Positions 32,654 through 41,842 of a stretch of DNA of 64,000 nucleotides are shown piece by piece (the stretch's first letter is position 1; each line of letters begins with the position of its first letter). The DNA comes from Deltaproteobacteria bacterium (lineage in GTDB: Bacteria > Desulfobacterota > GWC2-55-46): the NCBI GenBank assembly GCA_016234935.1, contig JACRNL010000001.1:326679-390678 (forward strand). Direction: 5' to 3'. Made by a program: the position numbers and the translations under genes. The notes under the pieces are model-generated. The model ran no database searches and was not told the DNA's origin. It saw only the letters and a program-made list of their open reading frames with translations.

Positions 32654-35077
32654 CTACACTACGCTTATCGGATCCATGTCAACGGTCATGGTAACTCCGC
32701 CGTGCTTTTTCGAGTCAAAGGCAGACTTCAATCTGCTTACGAAGGCGTGCATCCCCCTTATGTCTTTTGAGCCGCCCTTTACGAGCAGCTGCCACCTGAA
32801 GCGGCCTTTGACCTTCGAGATGAGCGCGGGGGCAGGGCCAAGGACGATGATATCTCCGGCGTGCCTTTTTAATAAAATCTCGGAATTGGTCTTGATGTCA
32901 AAGGCGGCGCGCATGACAACGTCTTCCTTGGCGCCCTCCACCCTGATGGCGGCAAGCCTTGAAAAAGGCGGGTAGAAGACCTCTTTTCTAAGGGCTATCT
33001 CGTCCTCGTAAAAGCCGTCATAATCGTGCGTAACGGCGTTTTTAAAAACGTAGTGGTCAGGGCTGAGCGTCTGTATCACGACCCGTCCGGGCAGTTCTCC
33101 CCGACCGGCCCTTCCGGCGGCCTGTGTCACAAGGTGAAAAGTCCTCTCCGCGCCCCTGAAGTCAGGTATGTTTAATGACGTGTCGCCGGATATAATGCCG
33201 ACAAGGACAATGCCGGGAAAGTGGTGTCCCTTTGAAACCATCTGCGTGCCGATGAGCACGTCCGCCCTTTTTTCCTCGACCGCGCTTATGATATTTTTTA
33301 CCGCGCCCTTTTTTGAGGTCGTGTCCCTGTCCATCCTGACAACGGCCGCCCCGGGAAAAACAGCGGCGACCTCTTCTTCTATCTTCTCAGTGCCCATGCC
33401 CGGCTCGGTGAGGTTGAGCCCCTTGCACTTCGGGCAGGAATCCGGCAGGGCGGCTGTCATGTCGCAGTAGTGGCAGCGGAGCATGCCCGGCGCGGGACGT
33501 TTATGGAGCGTGAGCGTCACGCTGCAATTCTGGCAGCCGAACGAATAACCGCAGTCCTTGCATATGATGGAGCTTGAAAAGCCCCGCCTGTTCAGAAAGA
33601 GCAGCGCCTGATCCTTTGCCGTCAGCGTCTCGTCCATCATTGCGCGGAGTTTTTCGGAGACGACCTCTTTCCTGCGCCCGCGCATGTCCATAAGCTCCAC
33701 AACCGGCATGGCCCTTTCTTCAACCCTCTTTTTCAGGGTCAGCGGCGTAAACTTGCCTGTCTTTGCGTTATAAAAGCTTTCCATGGAAGGCGTGGCCGAG
33801 CCAAGCACTACCGTTATCCCAAGGTATTTGCCGAGCATCAGCGCCGCGTCGCGCGCGTTATATCTTACGCCGTCCTCCTGCTTATATGAAGTTTCGTGCT
33901 CCTCGTCAACGATTACGAGGCCCAGCCCTTTAAGCGGGGAGAACAGCGCCGAGCGCGCCCCTACGACGATGTCCGCCTTGCCTTTGACTATCCTCTGCCA
34001 TTCGTCAAACCGCTCGCCCTCGGAAAGGCCGCTGTGGTTAAGAGCCACCCTTCCCGGAAACATCTCCGAGAGATACGCGGCAGGCCACGACGTAAGCGCA
34101 ATCTCCGGAACGAGGAAAATGGCCTTTTTACCGGCCGTTACAGCCTCCTCTATGGCCCTCAGATAAACAAGGGTCTTGCCGCTCCCTGTCACGCCGTAAA
34201 GAAGGAACGGCGAAAAGGCATCCTTCCGAAGGGCATCGGCAATGGCGCTTATCGCGGCCATTTGTTCAGCATTAGGCTCGTGATTAGACGGCCTCGGGAC
34301 CACGTCTGAAAAGGGATCGCGCTGGCGAGGCCTGTTCATGACGTTCACAAGGCCCATGGCCGCGAGCCTCTTAACAGCGCCGTCAACCGCGCCGAACTCC
34401 TGCCTCAGGGCGGCTAAAGACGCCCCTCCTTTGTCCCTGATATGCTCATAGACGCGCGCCTGGAGCGGAGCGTTTTTGAAATCAGGCAATGTCTCCGTCT
34501 CCTTGCGATTGACCGCCTCAGCGAACCTCTCAACCCTTGCCGAGCCGCCGCTTTTAAGCCTTACTTCGTCAAGCAAAAGGCCGTCTTTAATAAGCCGCGT
34601 GACAGCCGCATGAACCGGCCTTGAACCAAGCCGCCGTAAAAGCGCGCCGAGGCTTACGCCTTTTTCAGCGGCCTTCAGGATATCGCCGGAAAGGCCGTCT
34701 TTTTTTTCAAGCGCCTGCGCTCCGGCCTCTGTCAAAGTTAAAAATCTGCGGCTTTTTATGCTGGCAAAAGGCGGGTGTATGAGCGAGAGCGTCTCGCCCT
34801 GAGGGGCGAAATAATAATCCGACATCCATCTGAAAAATTTCAGGCGCTTTTCATCAAACAGCGGCTCCGGGTCAAGAACGTCCATTATCTCTTTTACGTT
34901 CTTTACGCCCGGCTCATCGGTAATGGCCGTGACGTAGCCTGTAATGACCCTTTTGCCGAAGGGCACAAGGACGCGCATGCCGAGGCGCGCCTCGGCCTTG
35001 AGCGCCGCGGGTATGGCGTAGCTGAAACTTCCCTCCACCGGAAGTTCCACCGCTATCTGGGCGAAATTACCTTTCAT
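32654..35077 (-). CDS. priA: Primosomal protein N' (replication restart helicase PriA)
   Basis: An 807-residue helicase: N-terminal 3'-end-binding domain (IAVELPVEGSFSYAIP, LGMRVLVPFGKRVITGYV), a winged-helix region, a DEAH-like helicase with Walker A YGVTGSGKT, Walker B VDEEHETSYKQ, SATPS, and a zinc-binding insertion with paired cysteines (CKDCGYSFGCQNC, then CHYCD and CPKCKG), QAAGRAGRGE as motif VI. It reloads DnaB at stalled forks. It follows dnaB on the same strand after a terminator-like hairpin, so the two replication genes lie together. Confidence 0.95.
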   Translation of the reverse strand: MKGNFAQIAVELPVEGSFSYAIPAALKAEARLGMRVLVPFGKRVITGYVTAITDEPGVKNVKEIMDVLDPEPLFDEKRLKFFRWMSDYYFAPQGETLSLIHPPFASIKSRRFLTLTEAGAQALEKKDGLSGDILKAAEKGVSLGALLRRLGSRPVHAAVTRLIKDGLLLDEVRLKSGGSARVERFAEAVNRKETETLPDFKNAPLQARVYEHIRDKGGASLAALRQEFGAVDGAVKRLAAMGLVNVMNRPRQRDPFSDVVPRPSNHEPNAEQMAAISAIADALRKDAFSPFLLYGVTGSGKTLVYLRAIEEAVTAGKKAIFLVPEIALTSWPAAYLSEMFPGRVALNHSGLSEGERFDEWQRIVKGKADIVVGARSALFSPLKGLGLVIVDEEHETSYKQEDGVRYNARDAALMLGKYLGITVVLGSATPSMESFYNAKTGKFTPLTLKKRVEERAMPVVELMDMRGRRKEVVSEKLRAMMDETLTAKDQALLFLNRRGFSSSIICKDCGYSFGCQNCSVTLTLHKRPAPGMLRCHYCDMTAALPDSCPKCKGLNLTEPGMGTEKIEEEVAAVFPGAAVVRMDRDTTSKKGAVKNIISAVEEKRADVLIGTQMVSKGHHFPGIVLVGIISGDTSLNIPDFRGAERTFHLVTQAAGRAGRGELPGRVVIQTLSPDHYVFKNAVTHDYDGFYEDEIALRKEVFYPPFSRLAAIRVEGAKEDVVMRAAFDIKTNSEILLKRHAGDIIVLGPAPALISKVKGRFRWQLLVKGGSKDIRGMHAFVSRLKSAFDSKKHGGVTMTVDMDPISVV

Positions 35078-35087
35078 AAATCCTCGA

Positions 35088-35127
35088 TAAAACTAAAACG
35101 CGGGTTCAATTAACCATTGAACCCGCG
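35088..35127 (-). terminator. Hairpin terminator between dnaB and priA
   Basis: An 11-base-pair inverted repeat (CGCGGGTTCAA at 35099-35109 with 35117-35127) is followed on the minus strand by TTTTAGTTTT. The arm contains the GGTTCAA core also seen in family A. Confidence 0.65.
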
Positions 35128-35159
35128 AAAAAAAAGACCGGCGCCGAGGCTCGCGCCGC

Positions 35160-36563
35160 CTACTCCACCCACTCCGCGGCGGTATCATAGCCGGACGGCG
35201 CCTGATCTTCAAACCTTGTGTATTCGTACATAAATGTCAGCTTCACGTCGCCGATGGGGCCGTTACGCTGCTTCTTTATCAATATCTCCGCGTTCCGCCT
35301 AAGGCCGCAGGTGCACAGTTCCTTGGGGCATTCGCACTTCTTGTAAACGCCCTCCCTGTAGACGAACATGACCACATCCGCGTCCTGCTCGATGGCGCCG
35401 GACTCTCTGAGGTCGGAAAGCTCCGGCTTCTTATCGTCCCTGCGCTCGGACATACGCGAGAGCTGGGAAAGGGCGATGACCGGTATGTGCAGCTCCTTTG
35501 CCATGGCCTTTAGAGATCTTGATATGTCGGATATCTCCTGCTCGCGGTTGTCGCGGTTGCTCTTTCCGCGCATTAACTGAAGATAATCAACTATAACGAG
35601 TTTCAGGCCCAGCTCGGCCTTCCACCTTCTGGCCTTTGCCCTCATCTCCAATACAGACTGCGCCGGGGTGTCGTCGATAAAAATGTTCGCGTCGTAGAGA
35701 GAACCCACGGCCGTGGTGAGCTTGCCCCAGTCATCTTCCTTTAAGAACCCGGTCCTGAGCCTCTGCAGATCTACCTTCGCCCTTGAGGCGAGCATCCTCT
35801 GCACGAGCTGCGCCTTGCTCATCTCAAGAGAAAACACGGCAACAGGCATTCCGCCGTCAATGGCGGCGTTCTCCGCGATGTTCAGGCAAAAGGCGGTCTT
35901 GCCCATGCTGGGCCTTCCGGCGATGATGATGAGGTCCGAGTCCTGCAGACCGGCGGTCATTTTATCGAGTTCCTTGTAGCCCGTGGAAATGCCGGTGACG
36001 TGGCTCTTTCTCTCGTAGAGCTTCTCGATGGTCTCGAACGTGTCGTTTATGATGTCTTTCAAGGCGTAGAAGGACTTTTTCGCCCTGTCCTGCGAGACCT
36101 GGAAGATAGATCTCTCGGCCTCGTCCACGAAGTCTTCTATTGAGTCTATCGGCTCGTAGCCGCGCGTGGCTATCTCAGTAGAAACGTATATCATCTTCCT
36201 GAGGAGCGACTTGTCCTTTACGATGCGCGCGTAGTACATGATATTCGCGGCAGTGGGCGTGGTCTCGGTTATCTCGCCGATGTAGGACACGCCGCCTACG
36301 GAGGAAAGGGCGTCGGTGTCCTTAAAAAGACTTGCGAGCGTAACGGCGTCAATGGGGCTGTTTTTTTCAAACAGCGCGACCATGCCGCGAAAAAGCCTTG
36401 TGTGGGCGTCGTGGTAAAAGTCGCTTCCGTCAGGCGCGAGTATTTCAAGGATTTTGTTGATGGCATCCTTTTCAAGGAGGATGCCGCCGAGGACAGACTG
36501 CTCCGCCTCTATATTGTGGGGGGGCGACTTGAGAACGGTTTCTTTTTGGACGCACACTGCCAT
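35160..36563 (-). CDS. dnaB: Replicative DNA helicase DnaB
   Basis: A 467-residue helicase. N-terminal helical domain (PPHNIEAEQSVLGGIL, a DnaB hallmark), linker, and RecA-like C-terminal domain with Walker A AGRPSMGKTAFCLN, Walker B LVIVDYLQLMRG, ALSQLSR and RESGAIEQDADVVMFVYR. A cysteine pair pattern (KKCECPKELCTCGLRR) is inserted near residue 420, just before AEILIKKQRNGPIG. It may bind zinc and is unusual for DnaB, though similar short Cys inserts occur in some bacterial DnaBs. No inteins are present. It follows rplI with a repeat-rich 171-base spacer. Confidence 0.95.
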   Translation of the reverse strand: MAVCVQKETVLKSPPHNIEAEQSVLGGILLEKDAINKILEILAPDGSDFYHDAHTRLFRGMVALFEKNSPIDAVTLASLFKDTDALSSVGGVSYIGEITETTPTAANIMYYARIVKDKSLLRKMIYVSTEIATRGYEPIDSIEDFVDEAERSIFQVSQDRAKKSFYALKDIINDTFETIEKLYERKSHVTGISTGYKELDKMTAGLQDSDLIIIAGRPSMGKTAFCLNIAENAAIDGGMPVAVFSLEMSKAQLVQRMLASRAKVDLQRLRTGFLKEDDWGKLTTAVGSLYDANIFIDDTPAQSVLEMRAKARRWKAELGLKLVIVDYLQLMRGKSNRDNREQEISDISRSLKAMAKELHIPVIALSQLSRMSERRDDKKPELSDLRESGAIEQDADVVMFVYREGVYKKCECPKELCTCGLRRNAEILIKKQRNGPIGDVKLTFMYEYTRFEDQAPSGYDTAAEWVE

Positions 36564-36564
36564 A

Positions 36565-36590
36565 GGGGGTTTGGCCCCTTCAAGGGGGGT
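36565..36590. repeat. Family A element upstream of dnaB
   Basis: GGGGG-TTTGG-CCCC-TTCAA-GGGGGG, immediately before the dnaB start codon. Confidence 0.65.
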
Positions 36591-36668
36591 TTTTTAAAGA
36601 CAGCGTCCGCAGCCGGCAGCCGTGACTGTCTATGCGAAAACAGGTGAAGGAGTTTTCTCATGCACGGT

Positions 36669-36719
36669 TGATGACCCCTTCCTTATCTCCTCCCCTCGCG
36701 GGGGAAGGCAGGGTGGGGG
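36669..36719 (+). repeat. Family B hairpin, copy 3 (uninterrupted)
   Basis: TTGATGACCCCTTCCTTATC then TCCTCCCCTCGCGGGGGAAG and GCAGGGTGGGGG. It extends left as far as the copy at 22564 and so serves as the empty-site reference for that composite. Confidence 0.8.
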
Positions 36720-36734
36720 CCGCGGACGCCGCTT

Positions 36735-37178
36735 TTATTCTTTTACGACGTCTACAGTTATGTTCGCCGTGACTCCCGGATGGAGCTTGACGCTGACAGT
36801 ATGAATGCCGATGTTCTTTATCGGCTCATGCAGATGGATTTCCTTCCTGTCTACCTTGAAACCTTTTGCCTTCAGCGCCTCTTCGACGTCGTGAGACGTC
36901 ACGGAGCCGAACAGCCTGTCATCCTCGCCCGATTTGCGCGCGAAGCTGAGCGTAACGGCCGAAAGACCTTCCGCGAGCTTTTCGGCCTTTGCAAGGCGCG
37001 TCGCTTCTTTTACCGCGAACGCTTCCTTTTCGGCGTTGACCTGCTTGACGTTGCCGTCCGTGGCCTCTACGGCGAGGCCCTTGGGAATGAGAAAATTTCT
37101 CGCGTAGCCGTCGGCGACCCTGACGACGTCGCCGAACATGCCGAGATTTTCAATGCGTTCTCTTATTATAACCTTCAT
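36735..37178 (-). CDS. rplI: 50S ribosomal protein L9
   Basis: A 147-residue L9: N-terminal rRNA-binding domain with GMFGDVVRVADGYARNFLIP KG-type signature, a long connecting helix, and a C-terminal domain (RLFGSVTSHDVEEALKAKGF, HEPIKNIGIHTVSVKLHP). It is the last of the rpsF-rpsR-rplI group and is followed by dnaB, the common bacterial order. Confidence 0.96.
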   Translation of the reverse strand: MKVIIRERIENLGMFGDVVRVADGYARNFLIPKGLAVEATDGNVKQVNAEKEAFAVKEATRLAKAEKLAEGLSAVTLSFARKSGEDDRLFGSVTSHDVEEALKAKGFKVDRKEIHLHEPIKNIGIHTVSVKLHPGVTANITVDVVKE

Positions 37179-37313
37179 GGAAGTTGCTCCTTGGAATCTT
37201 TATGGCCGATGAGCGGCCCCGCGGGCTGCCCCTCGGCCGGTTAACTTTCTTCCTGCATATCTGAAAAAAGGCCGCCCCTTGGCCGGTTGCATTATTTCCG
37301 CGCAGCCAAACGA

Positions 37314-37586
37314 CTACATGCTTATCGCGGTAAAGGGTATTATCGCGAGGTTGCGGGCGCGCTTAATGGCCTCGGCCACCACCCTCTGATGCTTTGCGCA
37401 GGTGCCTGAAATCCTTCTGGGCATGATCCTGCCCCTTTCGGTAAGGTACGGCCTTAAAGCCCTGGCGTCCTTGTAATCAATGGTCAGGCCTCTGACCTTG
37501 CAAAAACGGCAGACCTTCTTTTTCTGAAACGGCCTTCTTCCGCCCTCTGATGCGCCTTCACTTGGACGTCTTTCCATTCTGCTCAT
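37314..37586 (-). CDS. rpsR: 30S ribosomal protein S18
   Basis: A 90-residue S18 with a basic N-terminus, the zinc-type CRFCKVRG segment, [20 protein letters not shown] and [20 protein letters not shown]. Its ATG overlaps the last bases of rpsF, so the two are translationally coupled. S6 and S18 bind as a pair on the platform of the 30S subunit. Confidence 0.96.
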   Translation of the reverse strand: MSRMERRPSEGASEGGRRPFQKKKVCRFCKVRGLTIDYKDARALRPYLTERGRIMPRRISGTCAKHQRVVAEAIKRARNLAIIPFTAISM

Positions 37587-37987
37587 TCCTGCCTCCCCTG
37601 CAGGTTCGCCCCTGCGAGTTCGCCCCCTGCATCCTCAGCTCCTGCGGCCGGGGCCGCCTGAACCGGCGTTTCCTCTTTTTTGGGTTTAGCCGCTTCGAAC
37701 GACTCGAGCCTTACGGTCTGGTAGCGTATCACGTCTTCATTATACTTCAAAAGACGCTCCAGTTCCTTGCTGGCCTCGGGCTTGCTGAAATAATTGATGA
37801 CAAAGTAAAAGCCTTCGTTCTTCTTCTGGATGGGGTATGCAAGCTTTCTTCTGCCCCACTCATCCACCCTGTCTATCCTGCCGCCGAGCCCTTCCACGGC
37901 GGCCCTGGACTTCTGGATGGCGGCCTTTATGGCCTCCTCTCCGATGTCCGTCCTGACGATGCAAACTGTTTCGTAATGCTTTTCCAT
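37583..37987 (-). CDS. rpsF: 30S ribosomal protein S6
   Basis: A 134-residue S6 ([64 protein letters not shown]). The last 35 residues form an Ala/Gly/Glu-rich tail beyond the folded domain. AAGGAGG lies just upstream of the ATG. Its leader (37988-38105) contains GGTTCGCCC repeats that may fold, but I cannot confirm a regulatory motif. Confidence 0.96.
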   Translation of the reverse strand: MEKHYETVCIVRTDIGEEAIKAAIQKSRAAVEGLGGRIDRVDEWGRRKLAYPIQKKNEGFYFVINYFSKPEASKELERLLKYNEDVIRYQTVRLESFEAAKPKKEETPVQAAPAAGAEDAGGELAGANLQGRQE

Positions 37988-38105
37988 CTATCCTCCTTAT
38001 GGTTCCCCGCAAACGCTGGTTCGCCCTATGCGGGTTCGCCCCTTTCAAGTAGAAGGGACAAGGTTTTACAACAAACAGAATTTATACTATTTCCTGAGCA
38101 TTAAA

Positions 38106-38600
38106 TCAAGTGTTTTTATCCGGCGTTTCATCCGGCAGCCGGCCCTTTGCGGCTTTGAACAGCTCCCTGTGCATTGCGAGGTAGTAGACTATGACACAAT
38201 TAATCACTATCACGGCGCCCTTAAAAAAGGAGGCCCCGATAGCCATCTCATAGACCTCAAACGGAATAAAAACAGCGGTGAGCGCCACCGTCATCCATTC
38301 CGCCCATCTGCGCCTGAGACTAAGGCCGGCCGATTCAACGATATCTATGATGCCGACGGCCAGGGCCAGCGCCGCCAGCCCTGTCAGCTCGCCGCTGCTT
38401 ACCCCGGCGGACTGTTTAATGGCAAGCTGTATAACGGGGTTGTCCGTCAGACCGTTTCTGCAGGCAAACTCAGCCAAAACTTCGGGCAGATTGCCGCCGC
38501 GCAGCTTAAAAAAAACAACTGCCATTATCAAGGCGGATATGCCGGTAGCCGCCTTGTAGATGACGATGAACTTTAAAAAACCGGCTCTTCTTTCCTTCAT
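38106..38600 (-). CDS. DUF2127-like membrane protein
   Basis: A 164-residue protein with about four membrane helices (residues 10-30, 70-95, 105-125, 130-150). The segments FIVIYKAATGISALIMAVVF, GIIDIVESAGLSLRRRWAEW and [20 protein letters not shown] match the DUF2127 pattern (YK..KG, E..GLWL.RRWAEW, FIPFE.YE). The function is unknown. It starts 1 base before the end of hisF, in the same direction, and may be the last gene of that transcript. Confidence 0.7.
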   Translation of the reverse strand: MKERRAGFLKFIVIYKAATGISALIMAVVFFKLRGGNLPEVLAEFACRNGLTDNPVIQLAIKQSAGVSSGELTGLAALALAVGIIDIVESAGLSLRRRWAEWMTVALTAVFIPFEVYEMAIGASFFKGAVIVINCVIVYYLAMHRELFKAAKGRLPDETPDKNT

Positions 38601-38601
38601 C

Positions 38602-39399
38602 TTACAGGGCCGCGCCCTCGTCCTCGTCCGGCGGCCTTACCGCTACGCCCCTGTCATGAAGGAATCTCTTTGTCTGCGGTATGGTAAAAACCCCGAAGTG
38701 GAATATAGACGCCGCAAGCGCGGCGTCGGCCAATCCGAAGGAAAATGCGTCGTAGATGTGCTCGAGCGTCCCTGCCCCGCCGGACGCGATAACAGGGATG
38801 GTCACGCTCTCGGCCACGGACCTCGTAAGGCCGAGGTCATAGCCGTCCTTTGTGCCGTCCCTGTCCATGCTGGTCAGAAGTATCTCGCCGGCGCCGAGGA
38901 GTTCCATCTTTTTTGCCCACGCCACCGCGTCCAGCCCGCGCGCCTTTCTGCCGCCGTGCGTGTAGACCTCCCACTTCGCGACATTCACGGAGTCCGTCCT
39001 TCTCTTAGCGTCTATCGCCACGACTATGCACTGGCTTCCGAAACGCTCCGAGGCCCTTCGCACGAAGTCAGGGTCTTCAACCGCGCTCGTGTTTATCGAG
39101 ACCTTGTCCGCCCCGGCCCTCAAAAGGGCCTTTATGTCGTCAAGCGCGCGCACGCCGCCGCCCACCGTGAGCGGCATGAATACCTCGGAGGCCGTCCTTT
39201 CGACGACGTCAATGATGGTCTTTCGCGCCTCGTGCGAGGCCGTAATGTCAAGGAACACAAGCTCATCGGCCCCTTGAGCCTCATACGCCTTGGCGCAAAG
39301 CACAGGGTCTCCCGCGTCGCGAAGCTCGGTAAAGCTAATGCCCTTTACGACCCTGCCGTCCTTGACATCAAGACACGGTATTATGCGTTTGGTGAGCAT
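38602..39399 (-). CDS. hisF: Imidazole glycerol phosphate synthase, cyclase subunit HisF
   Basis: A 265-residue beta/alpha barrel ([20 protein letters not shown], with Asp11-type catalytic residue in [12 protein letters not shown]; later [20 protein letters not shown] and [17 protein letters not shown]-like segment with the second catalytic Asp). It uses ammonia from HisH to make IGP and AICAR in histidine synthesis. The C-terminal [10 protein letters not shown] is a short acidic extension. Confidence 0.96.
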   Translation of the reverse strand: MLTKRIIPCLDVKDGRVVKGISFTELRDAGDPVLCAKAYEAQGADELVFLDITASHEARKTIIDVVERTASEVFMPLTVGGGVRALDDIKALLRAGADKVSINTSAVEDPDFVRRASERFGSQCIVVAIDAKRRTDSVNVAKWEVYTHGGRKARGLDAVAWAKKMELLGAGEILLTSMDRDGTKDGYDLGLTRSVAESVTIPVIASGGAGTLEHIYDAFSFGLADAALAASIFHFGVFTIPQTKRFLHDRGVAVRPPDEDEGAAL

Positions 39400-39439
39400 A
39401 CGATTATCCTATACACAGCGTCTTAAATAAATGCGCATA

Positions 39440-39560
39440 CAGAGCGTCAGAACAAAGCAGACCGAGGCGCGACGAAAGCGAGGAGTGAGGCGCACTTTTG
39501 CCGTGCGCCGCAACGACGAGCCGAGGAGCAACGAAGGTATGCGAAGTTATGACGGTCTGT
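39440..39560. repeat. 120-base inverted repeat, family F, copy 3 (divergent)
   Basis: Ends ACAGAGCGTCAGAAC and GTTATGACGGTCTGT match as inverted repeats in 13 of 15 bases. The middle (GAGGCGCACTTTTGCCGTGC) is nearly that of the copy at 40311-40437. It fills the gap between hisA and hisF. Confidence 0.75.
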
Positions 39561-39563
39561 AAA

Positions 39564-40286
39564 TCAAAAACCTTCCGCCAGTTCCACGACGCCTTTCAGG
39601 TCAACCCCGCCTGTGTAGAGCGCCTTGCCTATTATGATGCCTTCGAGCTTCACGCCCCTGTAAGCCTCAACGTCCTTTGCCGAGGATATCCCGCCGGAGG
39701 CTATGACGGGGATGCTCACGGCCCCGGCCATCTCGCTGGTCGCCGCCACGTTCGGGCCTTTAAGCATGCCGTCCCTTGAGATGTCGGTGTATATGATGGC
39801 CGCCACGCCCGCGTCCTCAAGGCTCATGGCAAGGTCAACGGCCTTTTCATCCGTCACGGTTATCCAGCCGTTAATGGCGACAAAGCCGTCCTTTGCGTCA
39901 ATCCCGACGGCTATGCGGCCCGGATACCTTTTCGTCAGGTATCTGAGCAAGTCCTGATCCTGCAAGGCGGCCGTGCCCAGGATGATCCTCCTGACATTAT
40001 GCAGATGCAGATACTTCTGCGCGGCGGTTATGTCCCTGATGCCGCCGCCTATCTGAACCGGGACCTTTACGGCAGCGGCTATTCTTTTAACTACGTCGAA
40101 GTTCTTGGCCGCGCCCTCCACGGCGCCGTCGAGATCAACGAGGTGTATGAGCCTCGCGCCAAGGGACTCCCACTTCACGGCGGTCGAAGCCGGGTCGTCG
40201 GAGTAGACCGTCACCGCGTCCATCCGCCCCTGCACAAGACGCACGCACTGGCCGTTTTTTATGTCAATCGCAGGTATTATCAGCAT
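39564..40286 (-). CDS. hisA: Phosphoribosylformimino-5-aminoimidazole carboxamide ribotide isomerase HisA
   Basis: A 240-residue barrel enzyme (IPAIDIKNGQCVRLVQGRMD, PVQIGGGIRDITAAQKYL, YTDISRDGMLKGPNVAATSE, ASGGISSAKDVEAY). The catalytic Asp residues of AIDIK and YTDISRDG are present. It isomerises ProFAR to PRFAR in histidine synthesis. It lies between hisH and hisF, separated from each by a copy of family F. Confidence 0.96.
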   Translation of the reverse strand: MLIIPAIDIKNGQCVRLVQGRMDAVTVYSDDPASTAVKWESLGARLIHLVDLDGAVEGAAKNFDVVKRIAAAVKVPVQIGGGIRDITAAQKYLHLHNVRRIILGTAALQDQDLLRYLTKRYPGRIAVGIDAKDGFVAINGWITVTDEKAVDLAMSLEDAGVAAIIYTDISRDGMLKGPNVAATSEMAGAVSIPVIASGGISSAKDVEAYRGVKLEGIIIGKALYTGGVDLKGVVELAEGF

Positions 40287-40310
40287 TGGTCAGACTCCAT
40301 TTCTTTGTTA

Positions 40311-40437
40311 GCAGGCTGCTCAAAAAGCCCCAGCTACAAGGCGCCGAGGAGCGAAGAATGAGGCGCACTTTTGGCGTGCGCCGCAATGATGAGCAACGAA
40401 GACAACGCAGGAGATGGGGCTTTTTCAGCAGCCTGCT
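40311..40437. repeat. 120-base inverted repeat, family F, copy 2
   Basis: Begins GCAGGCTGCTCAAAAAGCCC and ends GGGCTTTTTCAGCAGCCTGC, a terminal inverted repeat of about 20 bases. The right end abuts the hisH stop codon, as the copy near lemA abuts the lemA stop. Confidence 0.85.
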
Positions 40438-41060
40438 TAGCGCATCTCGCTGAAGTTCTTAAGCACCCGCAAACCGAGCCTCTGGCTCTTTTCCGGGTGG
40501 AACTGGCACGCGACGATATTGTCCTTTGCGATGCCGCTTGTGAACGTAACGCCGTAACCGGTCGTGGTCAGCGTGACCGACGGGTCGTCCGGCGCGGCGT
40601 AGTAGGAATGCACGAAGTAGAAAAACGAGTTGTCCGGGACGCCCTTCATCAGCGGCGACTGCTTTTCCATCTTCACGCTGTTCCAGCCCATGTGCGGTAT
40701 CTTAAGCTCCGCGCCATCGGACTCCATGCCGGACTGGAACCTTACGACCTTGCCCTTTATGATGCCAAGCCCCTTATGGCGGCCAAACTCAAAGCCCTCT
40801 TCGAAAAGGAGCTGCAGCCCAAGGCATATCCCCAGGAAGGGCTTGCCTGATTCTATGCTCCTTACAACGGGGTCTACGAGGCCGTACTCCGTGAGGTTCC
40901 TCATGCAGTCCCTGAACGCGCCCACGCCGGGAAGGACGACGTGGCTCGCGTTCTTTATTGCGTCCGGGTCGCGAGTAGCCTTTGCGGAGGCGCCTATTTT
41001 TTCAAACGCCTTGGCAACGGAGCGCAGGTTGCCCATGTCGTAGTCTACGATTGCTATCAT
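40437..41060 (-). CDS. hisH: Imidazole glycerol phosphate synthase, glutaminase subunit HisH
   Basis: A 207-residue class I glutamine amidotransferase (DYDMGNLRSVAKAFEKIGA, LPGVGAFRDCMRNL, catalytic Cys in PFLGICLGLQLLFEEG, His/Glu in ACQFHPEKSQRLG). It supplies ammonia to HisF. Its stop codon adjoins the end of a family F element, which may act as its transcript end. Confidence 0.96.
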   Translation of the reverse strand: MIAIVDYDMGNLRSVAKAFEKIGASAKATRDPDAIKNASHVVLPGVGAFRDCMRNLTEYGLVDPVVRSIESGKPFLGICLGLQLLFEEGFEFGRHKGLGIIKGKVVRFQSGMESDGAELKIPHMGWNSVKMEKQSPLMKGVPDNSFFYFVHSYYAAPDDPSVTLTTTGYGVTFTSGIAKDNIVACQFHPEKSQRLGLRVLKNFSEMR

Positions 41061-41066
41061 AAGAAG

Positions 41067-41163
41067 TTATCGGTTAAAAATGGTTATCAGTTATCCGTTA
41101 TCAGTTATCAAAGACGGTTATCAGTTTAAGGATAACCATTTTTTACCTTCACTGATAACCGAT
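41067..41163. repeat. GATAAC/GTTATC short-repeat patch
   Basis: Repeated GGTTATCAGTTATC-like units in both directions (CGGTTATCAGTTTAAGGATAACC and TGATAACCGATACC) between hisB and hisH, with an 11-base inverted repeat AAATGGTTATC/GATAACCATTT around 41078-41141. Similar units occur at 59570-59600 and 60533-60596. Confidence 0.7.
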
Positions 41164-41171
41164 ACCCGTTT

Positions 41172-41792
41172 TTAAAGCTTCCCCTTCGTGGACATTACGC
41201 CTTTTATCCTTTTGTCCTTCAGGACTGCCGCGCCCAATGCCCTGCCGAGGGCCTTGTAGACGGCCTCTATGGAATGATGGATGTCGCGCCCGTAGTGAAG
41301 CGTGACATGCAGGTCAATGCCGGCGCTACTTGAAAAGGCCGTCATGAACTCCTGAACCAGGCCGAAGTCAAAGCCTTCCTCCGTCATGTTCGCCGGGGAT
41401 ATCCGCTGGGTGAGGGACGCGGCGTCTCCCGCCGCGTTAAACTTGAAGTACGGCCTGCCGCTTAAGTCGAGGACTACGGTGGCAAGGGAGTCCATCATCG
41501 GAACCGTTGCCGTGCCCACGCGCACTATGCCGGCCTTGCTGCCGGCCGCCTTTTTAACGGCCTCGCCGAGGCAAAGCCCCGCGTCCTCGACAGTATGATG
41601 CAGGTCTACCTCTATGTCGCCCTTTGCCCTGAGTTTCAAGTCAAACAGCCCGTGTTTTGCGAAGCTCGAAAGCATATGGGTGAAAAACGGTATCGGCGTC
41701 TTTACATCCGCCTTCCCGGCGCCGTCGATGTCAAGCTCTACAATGATGTCGGTTTCCGTGGTCTTTCTCTTTATCGCCGCTTTACGCGCCAT
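41172..41792 (-). CDS. hisB: Imidazoleglycerol-phosphate dehydratase HisB
   Basis: A 206-residue monofunctional dehydratase with the two metal-binding His motifs: FFTHMLSSFAKHGLFDLKLR, DLHHTVEDAGLCLGEAV, and LHVTLHYGRDIHHSIEAVYK ALG-type end. It makes imidazole acetol phosphate from IGP. The ribosome-binding site AAGGGGAGA is formed by a family A element at 41798-41820. Confidence 0.96.
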   Translation of the reverse strand: MARKAAIKRKTTETDIIVELDIDGAGKADVKTPIPFFTHMLSSFAKHGLFDLKLRAKGDIEVDLHHTVEDAGLCLGEAVKKAAGSKAGIVRVGTATVPMMDSLATVVLDLSGRPYFKFNAAGDAASLTQRISPANMTEEGFDFGLVQEFMTAFSSSAGIDLHVTLHYGRDIHHSIEAVYKALGRALGAAVLKDKRIKGVMSTKGKL

Positions 41793-41797
41793 GATCT

Positions 41798-41820
41798 CCC
41801 CTTGAATGGGCTGAGCCCCC
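41798..41820. repeat. Family A element at the hisB ribosome-binding site
   Basis: CCCCTTGAATGGGCTGAGCC and CCC; on the minus strand it supplies AAGGGGA about 7 bases before ATG 41792. Confidence 0.65.
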
Positions 41821-41842
41821 GCCTGACTTGGGCGCCTCGCCG

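Noticed and set aside
37988-38105. Possible S6:S18-binding leader upstream of rpsF
   Set aside because: There is hairpin potential with GGTTCGCCC repeats, but I could not match the known conserved structure with confidence.
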